Source: Bacillus pseudomycoides DSM 12442 (lineage in GTDB: Bacteria > Bacillota > Bacilli > Bacillales > Bacillaceae_G). From it: a DNA stretch of 64,000 nucleotides. Shown in pieces: positions 51,649-61,259 of the stretch. The translations under genes and the position numbers were made by a program. Position 1 is the first letter of the stretch. Each line of letters begins with the position of its first letter. The DNA is taken from contig NZ_CM000745.1 in NCBI RefSeq assembly GCF_000161455.1, forward strand, positions 1,711,996 through 1,775,995. Direction: 5' to 3'. A model generated the notes under the pieces. That model did no database searches. It was given only the letters and a program-made list of their open reading frames with translations, and was not told the origin of the DNA.

Positions 51649-51955
51649 TTGATTTTTCAAATTTTCGTAATTATAATAATTTAACAAATAGACATGAACG
51701 AAAAGTAAGGATAAGGACATGAGATAATTTTTACGGTTTACAGAGAGGGAAGCCAAAGGCTGTGAGCTTCCTAACACGGGGAATTCTCTTACCACCTTTG
51801 AGCTTCAATAGTGAACGAGTAATCTAGTAATTATTGACGGTCTCAGCCGTTATCTGATCTTGAGCAATCCGAGGTGAATGTATATTTGGATTGGAACAAG
51901 GGTGGAACCACGAAAACACATTCGTCCCTTTTATAGGGATGAGTGTGTTTTTTTA
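51649..51955 (+). ncRNA. T-box riboswitch 1 (threonine type) with promoter
   Basis: The promoter is TTGATT (51649-51654), 17 bp, TATAAT (51672-51677). The leader has stem I (AGAGAGGGAAGCC, GGCTGTGAGCTTCC), a specifier region CTTACCACCTTTGAGC with ACC (Thr) at 51791, and the T-box AAGGGTGGAACCACG at 51898-51912. The terminator AAACACATTCGTCCC with GGGATGAGTGTGTTTTTTT ends it. Uncharged tRNA-Thr should stabilise the antiterminator and let transcription proceed. ACC as specifier is a reading by eye, strengthened because copy 2 keeps it. Confidence 0.92.
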
Positions 51956-51998
51956 TACAAAGTTAATATTCGAAAATTAAAAATATAAAAAATATTCC

Positions 51999-52305
51999 TT
52001 GCTTTTGTATGATATGTACGTATAATAATTTAACAAATAGATATGAACGAAAAGTAGTGATAAGGACATGAGATAATTTTTACGGTTTGCAGAGAGGGAG
52101 GCCAAAGGCTGTGAGCTTCCTAACACGAGAAATAATCTTACCACCTTTGAACTTCAATAGTGAACGAGTAATCTAGTAATTATTGACGGTTTCAGCCGTT
52201 ATCTGATCTTGAGCAATCCGAAGCGAATGTATATTTGGATTGGAACAAGGGTGGAACCACGAAAACACATTCGTCCCTTTTATAGGGATGAGTGTGTTTT
52301 TTTTA
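51999..52305 (+). ncRNA. T-box riboswitch 2 (threonine type), tandem duplicate with its own promoter
   Basis: It repeats the first element at a constant offset of 349 bp: -10 box TATAAT (52021-52026), ACC specifier (52140-52142), T-box AAGGGTGGAACCACG (52247-52261) and terminator to 52305. A -35-like TTGCTT (51999-52004) with a 16-bp spacer gives it a possible promoter of its own. Differences fall in loops (CGGGGAATTC versus CGAGAAATAA), which leaves the fold intact. The pair directly precedes hom. Confidence 0.9.
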
Positions 52306-52342
52306 TAAAATGTATTACTGAATTGAAAGGAGGTGCAGTGGA

Positions 52343-52411
52343 GTGAAACGAGTGATCCGAACGAGAATCACCATTAACTGCGCAAATAGGAAGAAGATAA
52401 TGGTCAAGTAG
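52343..52411 (+). CDS. 22-codon leader ORF before hom
   Basis: A GTG at 52343 lies 9 bp after AAAGGAGG, an excellent ribosome binding site. The product starts MKRVIRTRITINCANRKK and stops at 52409, 26 bp before the hom start. Thr and Ile codons cluster at positions 5-11. The site is better than most in the window, so it is probably translated. It could modulate hom translation or mRNA stability. Confidence 0.5.
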   Translation: MKRVIRTRITINCANRKKIMVK

Positions 52412-52437
52412 TTTAAAAAATAGGAGGAGATTAAAAA

Positions 52438-53733
52438 ATGAGCAATGTAGTACATGTTGGAGTATTAGGACTTGGAACAGTAGGGAGCGGTGTCGTTCAT
52501 ATTTTGGAAGGTCACAAGGAGAAAATAAGTCTTGATACAGGATATGAAGTAAAGGTAAAGGCAGTGGCAGTACGTGATGTGGAAAAAGAACGAGATGTTT
52601 CAATTGATGGAATCATGATAACAAATGATGCAGATGAAATTTTAGAAGATCCCAATATTGATATCGTAGTAGAGGTGATGGGTGGAATTCAAGAAGCAAA
52701 ACAGGCTATTATAAGGGCGTTATGTAATAAGAAACATGTCGTAACTGCAAACAAAGATTTAATGGCTGTATACGGTAATGAATTGTTAAAATTAGCGAAT
52801 GCAAATGGTTGTCAGTTGTATTATGAAGCAAGTGTAGCTGGAGGAATTCCAATTTTAAGAGGACTAGTAGACGGCTTAGCTTCTGATCATATTGAAAAGA
52901 TTATGGGAATTGTAAATGGCACAACGAATTATATACTAACAAAAATGAGTCAAAATGGTTGGTCGTATGAACAGGCGCTTCAAGAAGCTCAAAAGCTAGG
53001 CTTTGCAGAATCAGATCCGTCAGCAGATGTAGATGGACTGGATGCTGCACGAAAGGTAGCTATTCTTGCAAACTTAGGATTTTCGATGAATGTTTCTTTA
53101 GATGATGTACATGTTCGAGGTATTCGAAATGTAGAAAAAGAAGATTTAGAAATGGCTGGGAAGCTAGGTTTTACTATGAAGCTAGTCGGGAAAGCGGAGA
53201 AGCAAGGTTCAGCTGTTAATTTAAGCGTAGCACCTACTTTATTACCGAGTCAGCATCCATTATCCAGTGTGAATAACGAATTTAACGCTGTATATGTACA
53301 CGGTCATGCGGTTGGTGAAGTTATGTTTTATGGGCCAGGGGCTGGAAAATTGCCAACAGGATCTGCTGTAGTAAGTGATATTATTTCAATCGTTAAAAAT
53401 ATGAATCAAATAGTGAAAAGTAAAGGTGTGTTAAAAGAGTCAGTGCCTTATACACTAAAAGGGGATGAAGAAGTTGTCTCGAAATATTTTTTACGCATTT
53501 TATTACGTGATGAACCAGGGATGTTTCAGGAAATTACAGAATGTTTCGTCAATGAATCGGTTAGCTTAGAAGAAATTGTGCAACTTCCATTAAATCAAGA
53601 GCTTGCGGAAATTGTGATTGTGACGCATCAAACTTCAAAGTACCAATTCGAAAAAGTTTTAACATTACTAGAGAATGTAGCAAATGAAATAAAAAGTTAT
53701 TACGCTATTGAGGAGGAAAAACAATATGTATAA
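52438..53733 (+). CDS. hom: Homoserine dehydrogenase
   Basis: Hom reduces aspartate semialdehyde to homoserine, the branch point to threonine and methionine. The 431-residue protein has the NAD(P) motif [13 protein letters not shown] near residue 8, then [26 protein letters not shown] and [16 protein letters not shown], where the catalytic region includes [24 protein letters not shown] in parts. A C-terminal ACT domain ([20 protein letters not shown]) makes it subject to feedback by threonine. It is the first gene of the T-box-controlled operon and overlaps thrC by 8 bp. The ribosome binding site is TAGGAGGAGATTAAAA. Confidence 0.96.
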   Translation: MSNVVHVGVLGLGTVGSGVVHILEGHKEKISLDTGYEVKVKAVAVRDVEKERDVSIDGIMITNDADEILEDPNIDIVVEVMGGIQEAKQAIIRALCNKKHVVTANKDLMAVYGNELLKLANANGCQLYYEASVAGGIPILRGLVDGLASDHIEKIMGIVNGTTNYILTKMSQNGWSYEQALQEAQKLGFAESDPSADVDGLDAARKVAILANLGFSMNVSLDDVHVRGIRNVEKEDLEMAGKLGFTMKLVGKAEKQGSAVNLSVAPTLLPSQHPLSSVNNEFNAVYVHGHAVGEVMFYGPGAGKLPTGSAVVSDIISIVKNMNQIVKSKGVLKESVPYTLKGDEEVVSKYFLRILLRDEPGMFQEITECFVNESVSLEEIVQLPLNQELAEIVIVTHQTSKYQFEKVLTLLENVANEIKSYYAIEEEKQYV

Positions 53734-54784
53734 AGGATTATTAAAACAATATGCTTCTTATTTACCAGTGAATGACAATACACCAGATGTAAGCTTGATG
53801 GAAGGGAATACACCACTCATTCCACTTCTGAATATTTCTAAAGAATTAGGGATTCATTTGTATGGAAAATATGAAGGTGCTAACCCTACAGGATCTTTTA
53901 AAGATAGAGGGATGGTGATGGCAGTTGCGAAAGCGAAAGAAGAAGGATCACAGGCAATTATTTGTGCATCAACAGGTAATACATCAGCAGCGGCAGCGGC
54001 ATACGCTGCTCGTCTTGGGCTGAAGTGTATTATCGTTATACCAGAAGGGAAAATTGCTCATGGAAAATTAGCACAAGCTATTGCGTATGGAGCAGAGATT
54101 ATTTCAATTGAAGGAAACTTTGATGACGCACTTCGAGCTGTACGTCAGATTGCAGATGAAGAACCAATTACATTAGTAAACTCTGTTAATCCATATCGAA
54201 TTGAAGGACAAAAAACAGCTGCGTTTGAAATTTGTGATCAGTTGCAAAAAGCACCAGATGTCCTTGCTATTCCGGTTGGAAATGCAGGGAATATTACGGC
54301 ATACTGGAAAGGTTTTTGTGAATATGAGAAAGAAAAGGGATTCAAGAAACCTAGAATTCACGGTTTTGAAGCCGAAGGAGCAGCTGCAATTGTAAAAGGT
54401 CATGTCATTGATTCACCCGAAACAATCGCAACTGCAATTCGTATTGGTAATCCAGCAAGCTGGTCCTATGCTGTAGAAGCAGCAGAGCAATCAAACGGTG
54501 AAATTGATATGGTATCAGACGAAGAAATCTTAAGTGCCTATCAGTTGCTAGCAAAAACAGAAGGAGTTTTTGCAGAACCAGGGTCAAGTGCTTCTCTAGC
54601 AGGTGTAATTAAACATGTTCAAGCAGGGAAAATCAAAAAGGGAGAGACAGTTGTTGCTGTATTAACAGGAAATGGTTTAAAAGATCCTGATATTGCTATT
54701 GCCTCTAATCACTTAGAGATTGCAAGTGTTTCAAACGATATGGAACAAATAAAAGAACATATTAAAGGAGTGATTGTTTCGTGA
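53726..54784 (+). CDS. thrC: Threonine synthase
   Basis: ThrC converts O-phosphohomoserine to threonine with PLP. From ATG 53726 (GAGGAGGAAAAACA before it) the protein has 352 residues. An upstream frame from 53708 is not used. The PLP lysine is in [18 protein letters not shown], and the phosphate loop is [33 protein letters not shown] and [14 protein letters not shown] are further signatures. It is the short Bacillus type of threonine synthase. It overlaps hom upstream and thrB downstream, so the three are translationally coupled. Confidence 0.96.
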   Translation: MYKGLLKQYASYLPVNDNTPDVSLMEGNTPLIPLLNISKELGIHLYGKYEGANPTGSFKDRGMVMAVAKAKEEGSQAIICASTGNTSAAAAAYAARLGLKCIIVIPEGKIAHGKLAQAIAYGAEIISIEGNFDDALRAVRQIADEEPITLVNSVNPYRIEGQKTAAFEICDQLQKAPDVLAIPVGNAGNITAYWKGFCEYEKEKGFKKPRIHGFEAEGAAAIVKGHVIDSPETIATAIRIGNPASWSYAVEAAEQSNGEIDMVSDEEILSAYQLLAKTEGVFAEPGSSASLAGVIKHVQAGKIKKGETVVAVLTGNGLKDPDIAIASNHLEIASVSNDMEQIKEHIKGVIVS

Positions 54785-55695
54785 TTCCATTTAAAGTTCG
54801 TGTTCCAGCTAGTACGGCAAATGTAGGTCCGGGTTTTGATTCTGTTGGAATAGCATTATCATTATATTTGGAAGTGGCTGTGAAGGAACAATCAGCTCAT
54901 TGGCATGTTATACATTCATTCGATTCTTCTATCCCAAATGATGAGAGAAACTTAATTGTAAGTACAGCACTTAAAGTATGTCCTTCGTTATCTTCCTATA
55001 TAATAGAAGTTACTAGTAATATTCCACTTACGCGAGGATTGGGGAGCAGCGCATCAGCGATTGTAGCAGGAATAGAACTTGCCAATGAACTTGGAGAATT
55101 ACATTTAACAACAGATGAGAAAGTTCATCTTGCTACAAGTTTTGAGGGACACCCTGATAATGTAGCTGCTTCTATTTTAGGAGGTACTGTTATTGGCGCG
55201 ATGGATGGGAATCATGTATCTGTTGTTAGAATAGAGAGTAAAGAATTAGGTGTAATCTCTCTTATTCCTGATGAAGAATTAAATACAAATAAAAGTCGTT
55301 CTGTATTGCCAGAAATATTTCAGTTTCATGATGCTGTTCGTGCAAGTGCAGTCAGCAATGTTTTAGTAGCAGCGTTATGCCAAAAGAAGTGGGAAATTGT
55401 TGGTGAAATGATGGAAAGAGATCAATTTCATGAACCATACCGTTCACAGCTTGTTACATTTTTACCCGCAGTTCGGATGTATGCGAAAAAGTTTGGAGCA
55501 TATGGGACAGCACTTAGTGGGGCTGGTCCATCTCTTTTTATATTGACTCCATATGAAAAACGCGAGGAAGTTGCTGAACAATTAGCAAAAGTATTTCCGG
55601 CGATGCAAGTTTGTGAGCTAGAAATTGATCATGAAGGAACAGTTGTGAAAAGGGAACAAAGTGCTGGTAGAACAGAAGAGAAGTATAGTATATAG
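54781..55695 (+). CDS. thrB: Homoserine kinase
   Basis: ThrB phosphorylates homoserine with ATP. The 304-residue GHMP kinase starts at GTG 54781, overlapping the thrC stop by four bases (GTGA). Motifs are [20 protein letters not shown], the ATP loop [33 protein letters not shown] and the C-terminal [15 protein letters not shown]. It completes the hom-thrC-thrB operon that makes threonine from aspartate semialdehyde under control of the T-boxes. Confidence 0.96.
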   Translation: MIPFKVRVPASTANVGPGFDSVGIALSLYLEVAVKEQSAHWHVIHSFDSSIPNDERNLIVSTALKVCPSLSSYIIEVTSNIPLTRGLGSSASAIVAGIELANELGELHLTTDEKVHLATSFEGHPDNVAASILGGTVIGAMDGNHVSVVRIESKELGVISLIPDEELNTNKSRSVLPEIFQFHDAVRASAVSNVLVAALCQKKWEIVGEMMERDQFHEPYRSQLVTFLPAVRMYAKKFGAYGTALSGAGPSLFILTPYEKREEVAEQLAKVFPAMQVCELEIDHEGTVVKREQSAGRTEEKYSI

Positions 55696-55879
55696 ATAAG
55701 GGATTAAAGAAGAGAAGTTTCTTATATAATAGACATAAAGGAGTCGAACTCTTTTCTTGTTTTAGGTTGGTGTAGTAACGACCGTAATACAAGAATTTTG
55801 AGACAGGCTTCTTTTTGTATGCTCTTTGCCATATTCCTGTAACAAACCACCTATATATTCAGTGGTGGAGGTGCAGAAG

Positions 55880-58189
55880 ATGAAAAAAATGATGACAATA
55901 TGTCTTCTTACAACAATGACAATTACGGCTTTGACGGGATGCAATTGGAAACAAAAAAATGTTTCACAGGAATTCAAAGCAAAAAAAGTAACATATAAAG
56001 ATTTTACGTATGAGGTTAATCCAGAAACGTTTGCTTTAACAATAGACCATGATGGAGTGAAGGAGCAAGCATCACAGCCTTTACCGAAAATGAAAGTATC
56101 AAAGTTGAAAAAAGATGATACACATACATCATGGGAATATCCTGATCAGAAAATAAAAGTGAATTTAGAAAAGAAAAAAGATCATGTAGATATTGCGATT
56201 GAATCTACAGGTGCAGAAAGCTTTACTTGGCCAAAAGTACAAGCTGAAAATTATACACTTCCTTTATGGGAAGGTAAGTATATTCCGAGCAATGATGAAA
56301 ATTGGAAGAAATTCTTAAAGGATGAAACGTATTCATTTGCGGAATCATTTTCAATGAAATTTTTTGCGTTAAATGGTTCGAAATATTCCATGGTATTTGT
56401 TGCAAACAATATGTTTAATAATGAAGTTGAATTTCATTCTGATCCGAAAATTGGATTTGATTTTACTCATGAATTTCCGAGTATTAACAAAAATAAATCG
56501 TACGGTTTTCAACTGTATGTGACTGATAATGATGCGGTAAATATTGCAAAATTGTATAAGAATAATATTGTAGAGAAAGGTGAATTTAAAACATTACAAG
56601 AGAAAGCAAAACAAAATAAAGAAGTTGAAAAGTTATACGGAGCAGCTCACTTTTATTTTTGGAATCAAAATGCTTTATCGCAAAGTAATGTAGATTGGCC
56701 AAAACTAAGACAACAAATCAATAGTCCTATATTTGGGTGGATGAAAGAACTGATTCAAAAATATAGTAAAGAGCCTGGCGAATTAAATGTATTTGATCAA
56801 ATTAATAAGCAAGATTTTATTGATAAGTATCAGAAAAATATTGTTTTACGTTATATAAATGAAGTATTGGGAATGAAGGAGTTTTATAAAGAAGATATGT
56901 TTCCGAAAGTTGATGATGAGGCAAATCAATTATTGAAAAAAGGCGTAGATCACTTAACTGAAACGGAATTGTATAATTTAAATAAACATTTGTTAAAATC
57001 AACACTTGGTGATGCAGTTGAGGATGTTGACAAATGGGGTAGTGCAGATGGAACGAATGTATTAAAAGAGATGGATGAAGCTGGTATTGAACATGCATGG
57101 ATTGGACTGCCGAACTGGGAACAAGGATTCATTCAACCAGAATTTGTGAAGCTAGCTGAGAAAATAGGATATTTAGTTGGTCCATATGATTCTTATCATT
57201 CCATTCATGAAAAAGGAGATAAAAATTGGAATACAGCTTCCTTTAAAGATCCTTCACTATTTGAAGATGCAACGGTTGCCAAAAAAAATGGTGAGAAAAT
57301 ACAAGGATTTCTAGGAAAAGGTCGTAAATTAAATCCGACATTATCTTTGCCTAGTGTGAAAGAACGAGTTAGTGGCATATTAAATAATGGTACCCCATTT
57401 AATTCATGGTTTATTGATTGTGACGCCACAGGGGAAATTTATGATGATTATTCTCCAAAACATATTACAACACAAGAACAAGATTTAAAAGCACGTTTAG
57501 CACGAATGGATTATATAGCGAAAGAAAAAGGTATGGTTGTTGGCTCTGAGGGTGGAAATGATTTTGCAAGTCAAGTGATTGCTTTTGCACATGGTATTGA
57601 AACACCCGTTATTAAATGGGCCGATGAAGATATGAGAAAGAATAAGACAAGTCCATATTATGTTGGGGGTTACTGGTCGCCAAATCAAAATGTTCCAGAA
57701 AAGTATGTAAAACAAGTACCAGTGAAGGAAGAATATAAACAAGTGTACTTAAACCCAGTGTATTCAATACCTTTATATAAATTAGTGTACAATGACTCTG
57801 TCATTACAACGCATCATTGGGAATGGGGTAGCTTGAAGGTAAAAGATGAAGTCGGAAATCGTATGTTATATGAACTATTGTATAACGTTCCTCCTTTATA
57901 TCACTTAGATGAAGTTGAATGGAAGAAGCATAAAAATGAAATTACACATCATTTAAAAACATGGGAAGCATTTCATAAAAAAGCAGTAAAAGAAGAGATG
58001 ACGAATTTTGCATATCTTTCAAAAGACAAACTTGTGCAAACAGCTTCCTATGGAAAGGACATAAAAGTAATTGTAAACTTCTCTGATCAAGATGTAAAAA
58101 CAGAAGATACAAAAATACCTGCAAAATCGGCTATTATTTTTGACGAAGGTAAGAAAATGATTTACAAACCTGAAATAAATAAACAGTGA
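55880..58189 (+). CDS. Lipoprotein with glycoside-hydrolase-like domain (GH101/GH129-related)
   Basis: A 769-residue lipoprotein from ATG 55880 after GGTGGAGGTGCAGA. The signal ends TITALTGCNW with Cys20. After a beta-rich N-terminal region (to about residue 240) comes a TIM-barrel part. The candidate catalytic Asp is in FNSWFIDCDATGEIYDDYSP and the partner acid in GMVVGSEGGNDFASQVIAFA; WEWGSLKV and NVPPLYHLD follow. This fits the GHL group related to endo-alpha-N-acetylgalactosaminidases (PF11308). The target is probably an external or wall glycan, unknown. It follows thrB by 184 bp and has its own terminator at 58208. Confidence 0.7.
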   Translation: MKKMMTICLLTTMTITALTGCNWKQKNVSQEFKAKKVTYKDFTYEVNPETFALTIDHDGVKEQASQPLPKMKVSKLKKDDTHTSWEYPDQKIKVNLEKKKDHVDIAIESTGAESFTWPKVQAENYTLPLWEGKYIPSNDENWKKFLKDETYSFAESFSMKFFALNGSKYSMVFVANNMFNNEVEFHSDPKIGFDFTHEFPSINKNKSYGFQLYVTDNDAVNIAKLYKNNIVEKGEFKTLQEKAKQNKEVEKLYGAAHFYFWNQNALSQSNVDWPKLRQQINSPIFGWMKELIQKYSKEPGELNVFDQINKQDFIDKYQKNIVLRYINEVLGMKEFYKEDMFPKVDDEANQLLKKGVDHLTETELYNLNKHLLKSTLGDAVEDVDKWGSADGTNVLKEMDEAGIEHAWIGLPNWEQGFIQPEFVKLAEKIGYLVGPYDSYHSIHEKGDKNWNTASFKDPSLFEDATVAKKNGEKIQGFLGKGRKLNPTLSLPSVKERVSGILNNGTPFNSWFIDCDATGEIYDDYSPKHITTQEQDLKARLARMDYIAKEKGMVVGSEGGNDFASQVIAFAHGIETPVIKWADEDMRKNKTSPYYVGGYWSPNQNVPEKYVKQVPVKEEYKQVYLNPVYSIPLYKLVYNDSVITTHHWEWGSLKVKDEVGNRMLYELLYNVPPLYHLDEVEWKKHKNEITHHLKTWEAFHKKAVKEEMTNFAYLSKDKLVQTASYGKDIKVIVNFSDQDVKTEDTKIPAKSAIIFDEGKKMIYKPEINKQ

Positions 58190-58207
58190 TAAATGTAGCA
58201 GGTTCCC

Positions 58208-58250
58208 ACTGGTATGGTAACGAAAGTGCTAAACTGGTGGGGATTTTTTA
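58208..58250 (+). terminator. Terminator after the glycoside-hydrolase-like gene
   Basis: CCCACTGG and CTGGTGGG-type arms pair around a long loop and are followed by GATTTTTTAC. The pairing is imperfect. Downstream, CCTTACA (58369-58375) and TGTAAGG (58380-58386) form a further dyad in the LCP gene leader. Confidence 0.55.
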
Positions 58251-58462
58251 CTAGTATACAAAATAATTGTAAATTTTTTGAAATTATCATTTGATGTCTT
58301 GTTAAAATCCAACACGAGAGTATAATGTGAAATGAAATACATATTGATTTTACTTCTTTATAACGAAACCTTACAAAAATGTAAGGTGAATGAAATGAAA
58401 TTCAATATGAAGATTGATAGACATGGAGTATACTAGGAAAAGAGAAGGAGAGGAGAATAGAC

Positions 58463-59461
58463 ATGAGCTCTGAATTAGAACAAAACACAAGAAGTAAAAA
58501 GAAACGTTCTAAAAGAAAATCTGTGAAGTGGTTCATTTTGATTCCATTTTTACTACTCATTTTTGGTGGAGTAGGATATGGTTCGTTTTTATATAATAAA
58601 GCAAATGCGGTTGTAAGTGATGCGTATGCAAAAATTGAGAAATCAACTAAACGCGATAAAGAGGTTGAACCGTTAAAAGATAATATTTCTGTTTTAATTA
58701 TGGGTGTTGATGGAAGTGATATTCGAAAAGGACAATATGGAGAAGCTGTTCGTACGGATGCGCTATTATTGGCAACAATTAATAAAGATGATAAATCAGT
58801 AAAATTAGTAAGTATTCCACGTGATTCTCGCGTGTATATTCCATCAAAAAAGAAATTGGATAAAATTACGCATGCCCATGTATTTGGTGGAGTTGAAAGT
58901 ACACGGGATACAGTAGAGAGATTTTTAAATGTTCCAGTTGACTATTATGTGAAATTTAACTTTGATTCCTTTGTGAAAATTGTAGATTCACTTGGTGGTA
59001 TTGATGTGGATGTACCAGTTGCATTTACAGAACAAGATAGTAAAGATCAAGCAGGTATGATTCATTTAGAAAAAGGTTACCAACATTTAAACGGAGAGCA
59101 AGCTCTTGCGTTAGCACGAACTCGTAAAATTGATAGTGATGCAATGCGTGGTCAAAGACAACAGCTCGTTATTGAAGCAATTGCGAAAAAAGCAATGTCT
59201 GTTCAATCGATTAGTAAATTAGGTCCCCTTTTAGATGCAGTTGATAGCAAAATGAAAACAAACTTAACATTTGATGATATGCTTTCCATTACAAGAAATA
59301 TGGCCGGAACTGATTTACAGATGGAGAAAATGCAAATAGAAGGTACGGATAAACGTATCGGTGGTATTTATTACTACATTCCAAATGAAAAAAATGTGCA
59401 AGACATTTCTAAAAAGTTAAATGAACATCTAGGTGTTACGCCAAAAGCAGCACGAAACTAA
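58463..59461 (+). CDS. LytR-CpsA-Psr (LCP) family wall-polymer ligase
   Basis: LCP enzymes attach teichoic acids or other polymers from undecaprenyl carriers to peptidoglycan. The 332-residue protein has a basic cytoplasmic N-terminus (KKKRSKRKSVK), one membrane segment (WFILIPFLLLIFGGVGYGSF) and an outer LCP domain. That domain contains ISVLIMGVDGSD, RTDALLLATINKDDKSVKLV, SIPRDSRVYIP and ALARTRKIDSDAMRGQRQQL, with the conserved Arg residues that bind the lipid pyrophosphate. The ATG follows AGAAGGAGAGGAGAATAGAC. It may be TagU-like. It is a single gene with a terminator. Confidence 0.92.
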   Translation: MSSELEQNTRSKKKRSKRKSVKWFILIPFLLLIFGGVGYGSFLYNKANAVVSDAYAKIEKSTKRDKEVEPLKDNISVLIMGVDGSDIRKGQYGEAVRTDALLLATINKDDKSVKLVSIPRDSRVYIPSKKKLDKITHAHVFGGVESTRDTVERFLNVPVDYYVKFNFDSFVKIVDSLGGIDVDVPVAFTEQDSKDQAGMIHLEKGYQHLNGEQALALARTRKIDSDAMRGQRQQLVIEAIAKKAMSVQSISKLGPLLDAVDSKMKTNLTFDDMLSITRNMAGTDLQMEKMQIEGTDKRIGGIYYYIPNEKNVQDISKKLNEHLGVTPKAARN

Positions 59462-59465
59462 TTGT

Positions 59466-59494
59466 AAAAGGTTGGCGCCTGGCCAACCTTTTTT
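59466..59494 (+). terminator. Terminator after the LCP gene
   Basis: AAAAGGTTGGC pairs with GCCAACCTTTTTT around GCCTG. Confidence 0.88.
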
Positions 59495-59738
59495 GATTTA
59501 TAATATATATGGGTATTAAATAAATCAAAATATTATTGGAGTTATTTAAAAATGTTTACATATATAATAAAATGCATATATATAGTTAGCGAGGAATTAC
59601 GAAGTACACGAATTAGGGTAAAACTTCCTTTGTATACAGTTTGTTAATGTTCATTTTAGAAGATTGAAAAGAAATTGAATAGATATACTAATATGAATGG
59701 AAGAATTATATAAGATTAATAGAAAGGAATTTAATAGA

Positions 59739-60560
59739 ATGGGAAATGTATTTAATGTAAAAAGCATTGTAGTCACAATAGTGGCTGTTGTTGCGATCGC
59801 AGTGGGGTATTTTATGTTTCAATCAGTCACATCACCAGCTAGGGCAGTAGCAAATCAAGCGAATTCTATACAGCTTGCAAGTGAGCAGTCAAAAGTGGAG
59901 ATGAATAAAACAGCACCAAGTCAATTTAATGGTCAAGTTAGAAAAGTTGCCTACCTTACATTTGATGATGGGCCAGGAAAATATACGGCTGAACTACTTA
60001 ATATATTAAAACAAAATGATGCGAAAGCAACATTTTTCTTAATCGGTGCAAATGTAAAACAATTTGCAGATTTAGTAAAGCGTGAGAAAGCAGAAGGTCA
60101 TTATGTGGGTATGCATAGTATGACACATGATTTTAAAAAATTGTATACAAATGGCGAGTATGTGAATGAAATGAAAGAAGATCAAGGCTTAATAGCAAAT
60201 ATTATTGGAGAATTTCCGAAATTAACACGTCCTCCGTACGGTTCTATGCCTGGTTTAAATGAAGCGCTTCGTAATAAAGTAGTAGAAGATGGCTTAAAAG
60301 TTTGGGATTGGACGATTGACTCTTTAGATTGGAAATATAATAAAATGCCTGTTGATGCTGCTTCAGCAAAAATTGTTGAAAATGTAATTACGGGTGCAAC
60401 GAATCCTAAAGAAGTTATCTTAATGCATGATATTCATCCGCAATCTGTTGCAGCAGTACCGGCAATTATAAAAGGGTTAAAAGAAAAAGGTTATGAATTT
60501 GAAGCGTATCATGAAGGTGATCACTTCCCGTTGAATTTTTGGCATGACAAACGTATGTAA
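59739..60560 (+). CDS. Peptidoglycan deacetylase, membrane-anchored (BC1974-like)
   Basis: A 273-residue polysaccharide deacetylase from ATG 59739 after AAAGGAATTTAATAGA. An N-terminal anchor (VVTIVAVVAIAVGYFMF) places the catalytic domain outside. Motifs are AYLTFDDGPGKYT, MHSMTHDF with the His pair, LTRPPYGSMPG, IDSLDWKYN and VILMHDIHPQ. It resembles my memory of B. cereus BC1974 / B. anthracis homologue, a peptidoglycan GlcNAc deacetylase of known structure. It is the second such enzyme in the window; the one at 48422 is not membrane-anchored. ykyA follows 17 bp downstream. Confidence 0.92.
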   Translation: MGNVFNVKSIVVTIVAVVAIAVGYFMFQSVTSPARAVANQANSIQLASEQSKVEMNKTAPSQFNGQVRKVAYLTFDDGPGKYTAELLNILKQNDAKATFFLIGANVKQFADLVKREKAEGHYVGMHSMTHDFKKLYTNGEYVNEMKEDQGLIANIIGEFPKLTRPPYGSMPGLNEALRNKVVEDGLKVWDWTIDSLDWKYNKMPVDAASAKIVENVITGATNPKEVILMHDIHPQSVAAVPAIIKGLKEKGYEFEAYHEGDHFPLNFWHDKRM

Positions 60561-60577
60561 CATAGGAGGAAAAGAAG

Positions 60578-61234
60578 TTGGGTTATAGAAAATTAGCACT
60601 AGTTGGAGCATTATCAGTAGGATTATTATCAGGTTGTTTTGGCGAAAAGCCAGAAGAAAATCTATTTGTTGCATTTGAAAACGCAGCTAAACAAGAAAAG
60701 TCATTGTTTGAAGATGCGAAAAAATTAGAGACGTTGGAAAAACAAGGCCAGGAATTATATGCTCAAATTATAAAAGAAGGAAAAGAGCATAATGAAGCTG
60801 TTGCCCAAAAATTAGACCAAGCAGTTTTAAATGTGGGCGAGCGTGAAAAAATATTAAAAAATGAAAAAGATGCATTAGAGAAAGCACAGAAAGAGACGAA
60901 CTCAGTTCAAAGTAATGTAGAGAAAATTGAAGATAAAAAAATACAAAAACAAGCGAAAAAAGTAGAAGAATCTTATAAGAATCGTTATGATGCTTTTCAA
61001 AAAATGAACGAAAGCTATGTGAAATCAATGGCGATTGAAAAAGAACTTTATGCGAAGTTAAAAGTAAAAGAAACAAAGTTAAAAGAAATCGGTGAGAAAG
61101 TGAAAGCTGTAAATCAATTAACGGAAGAAATGCAAAAAGAAAAAGAGAAGTTTAATGGATATACAAAAGAGTATAATGAAGGAAAACTAGCATTCTATAA
61201 GGAAGCGAAAATCAAGGTTAAGGAACAAAAATAA
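60578..61234 (+). CDS. YkyA-family lipoprotein
   Basis: A 218-residue lipoprotein from a TTG start after GGAGGAAAAGAAG. The signal MGYRKLALVGALSVGLLSGC ends at the lipidated Cys20. The mature part is almost entirely coiled-coil (KLETLEKQGQELYAQI through EEMQKEKEKFNGYTKEYNEG), as in PF10368, called a putative cell-wall binding lipoprotein. It lies 17 bp after the peptidoglycan deacetylase gene and is probably co-transcribed, so a helper role at the wall is likely. Confidence 0.85.
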   Translation: MGYRKLALVGALSVGLLSGCFGEKPEENLFVAFENAAKQEKSLFEDAKKLETLEKQGQELYAQIIKEGKEHNEAVAQKLDQAVLNVGEREKILKNEKDALEKAQKETNSVQSNVEKIEDKKIQKQAKKVEESYKNRYDAFQKMNESYVKSMAIEKELYAKLKVKETKLKEIGEKVKAVNQLTEEMQKEKEKFNGYTKEYNEGKLAFYKEAKIKVKEQK

Positions 61235-61259
61235 AGTATATAAATCCAAATTAAAAAAC

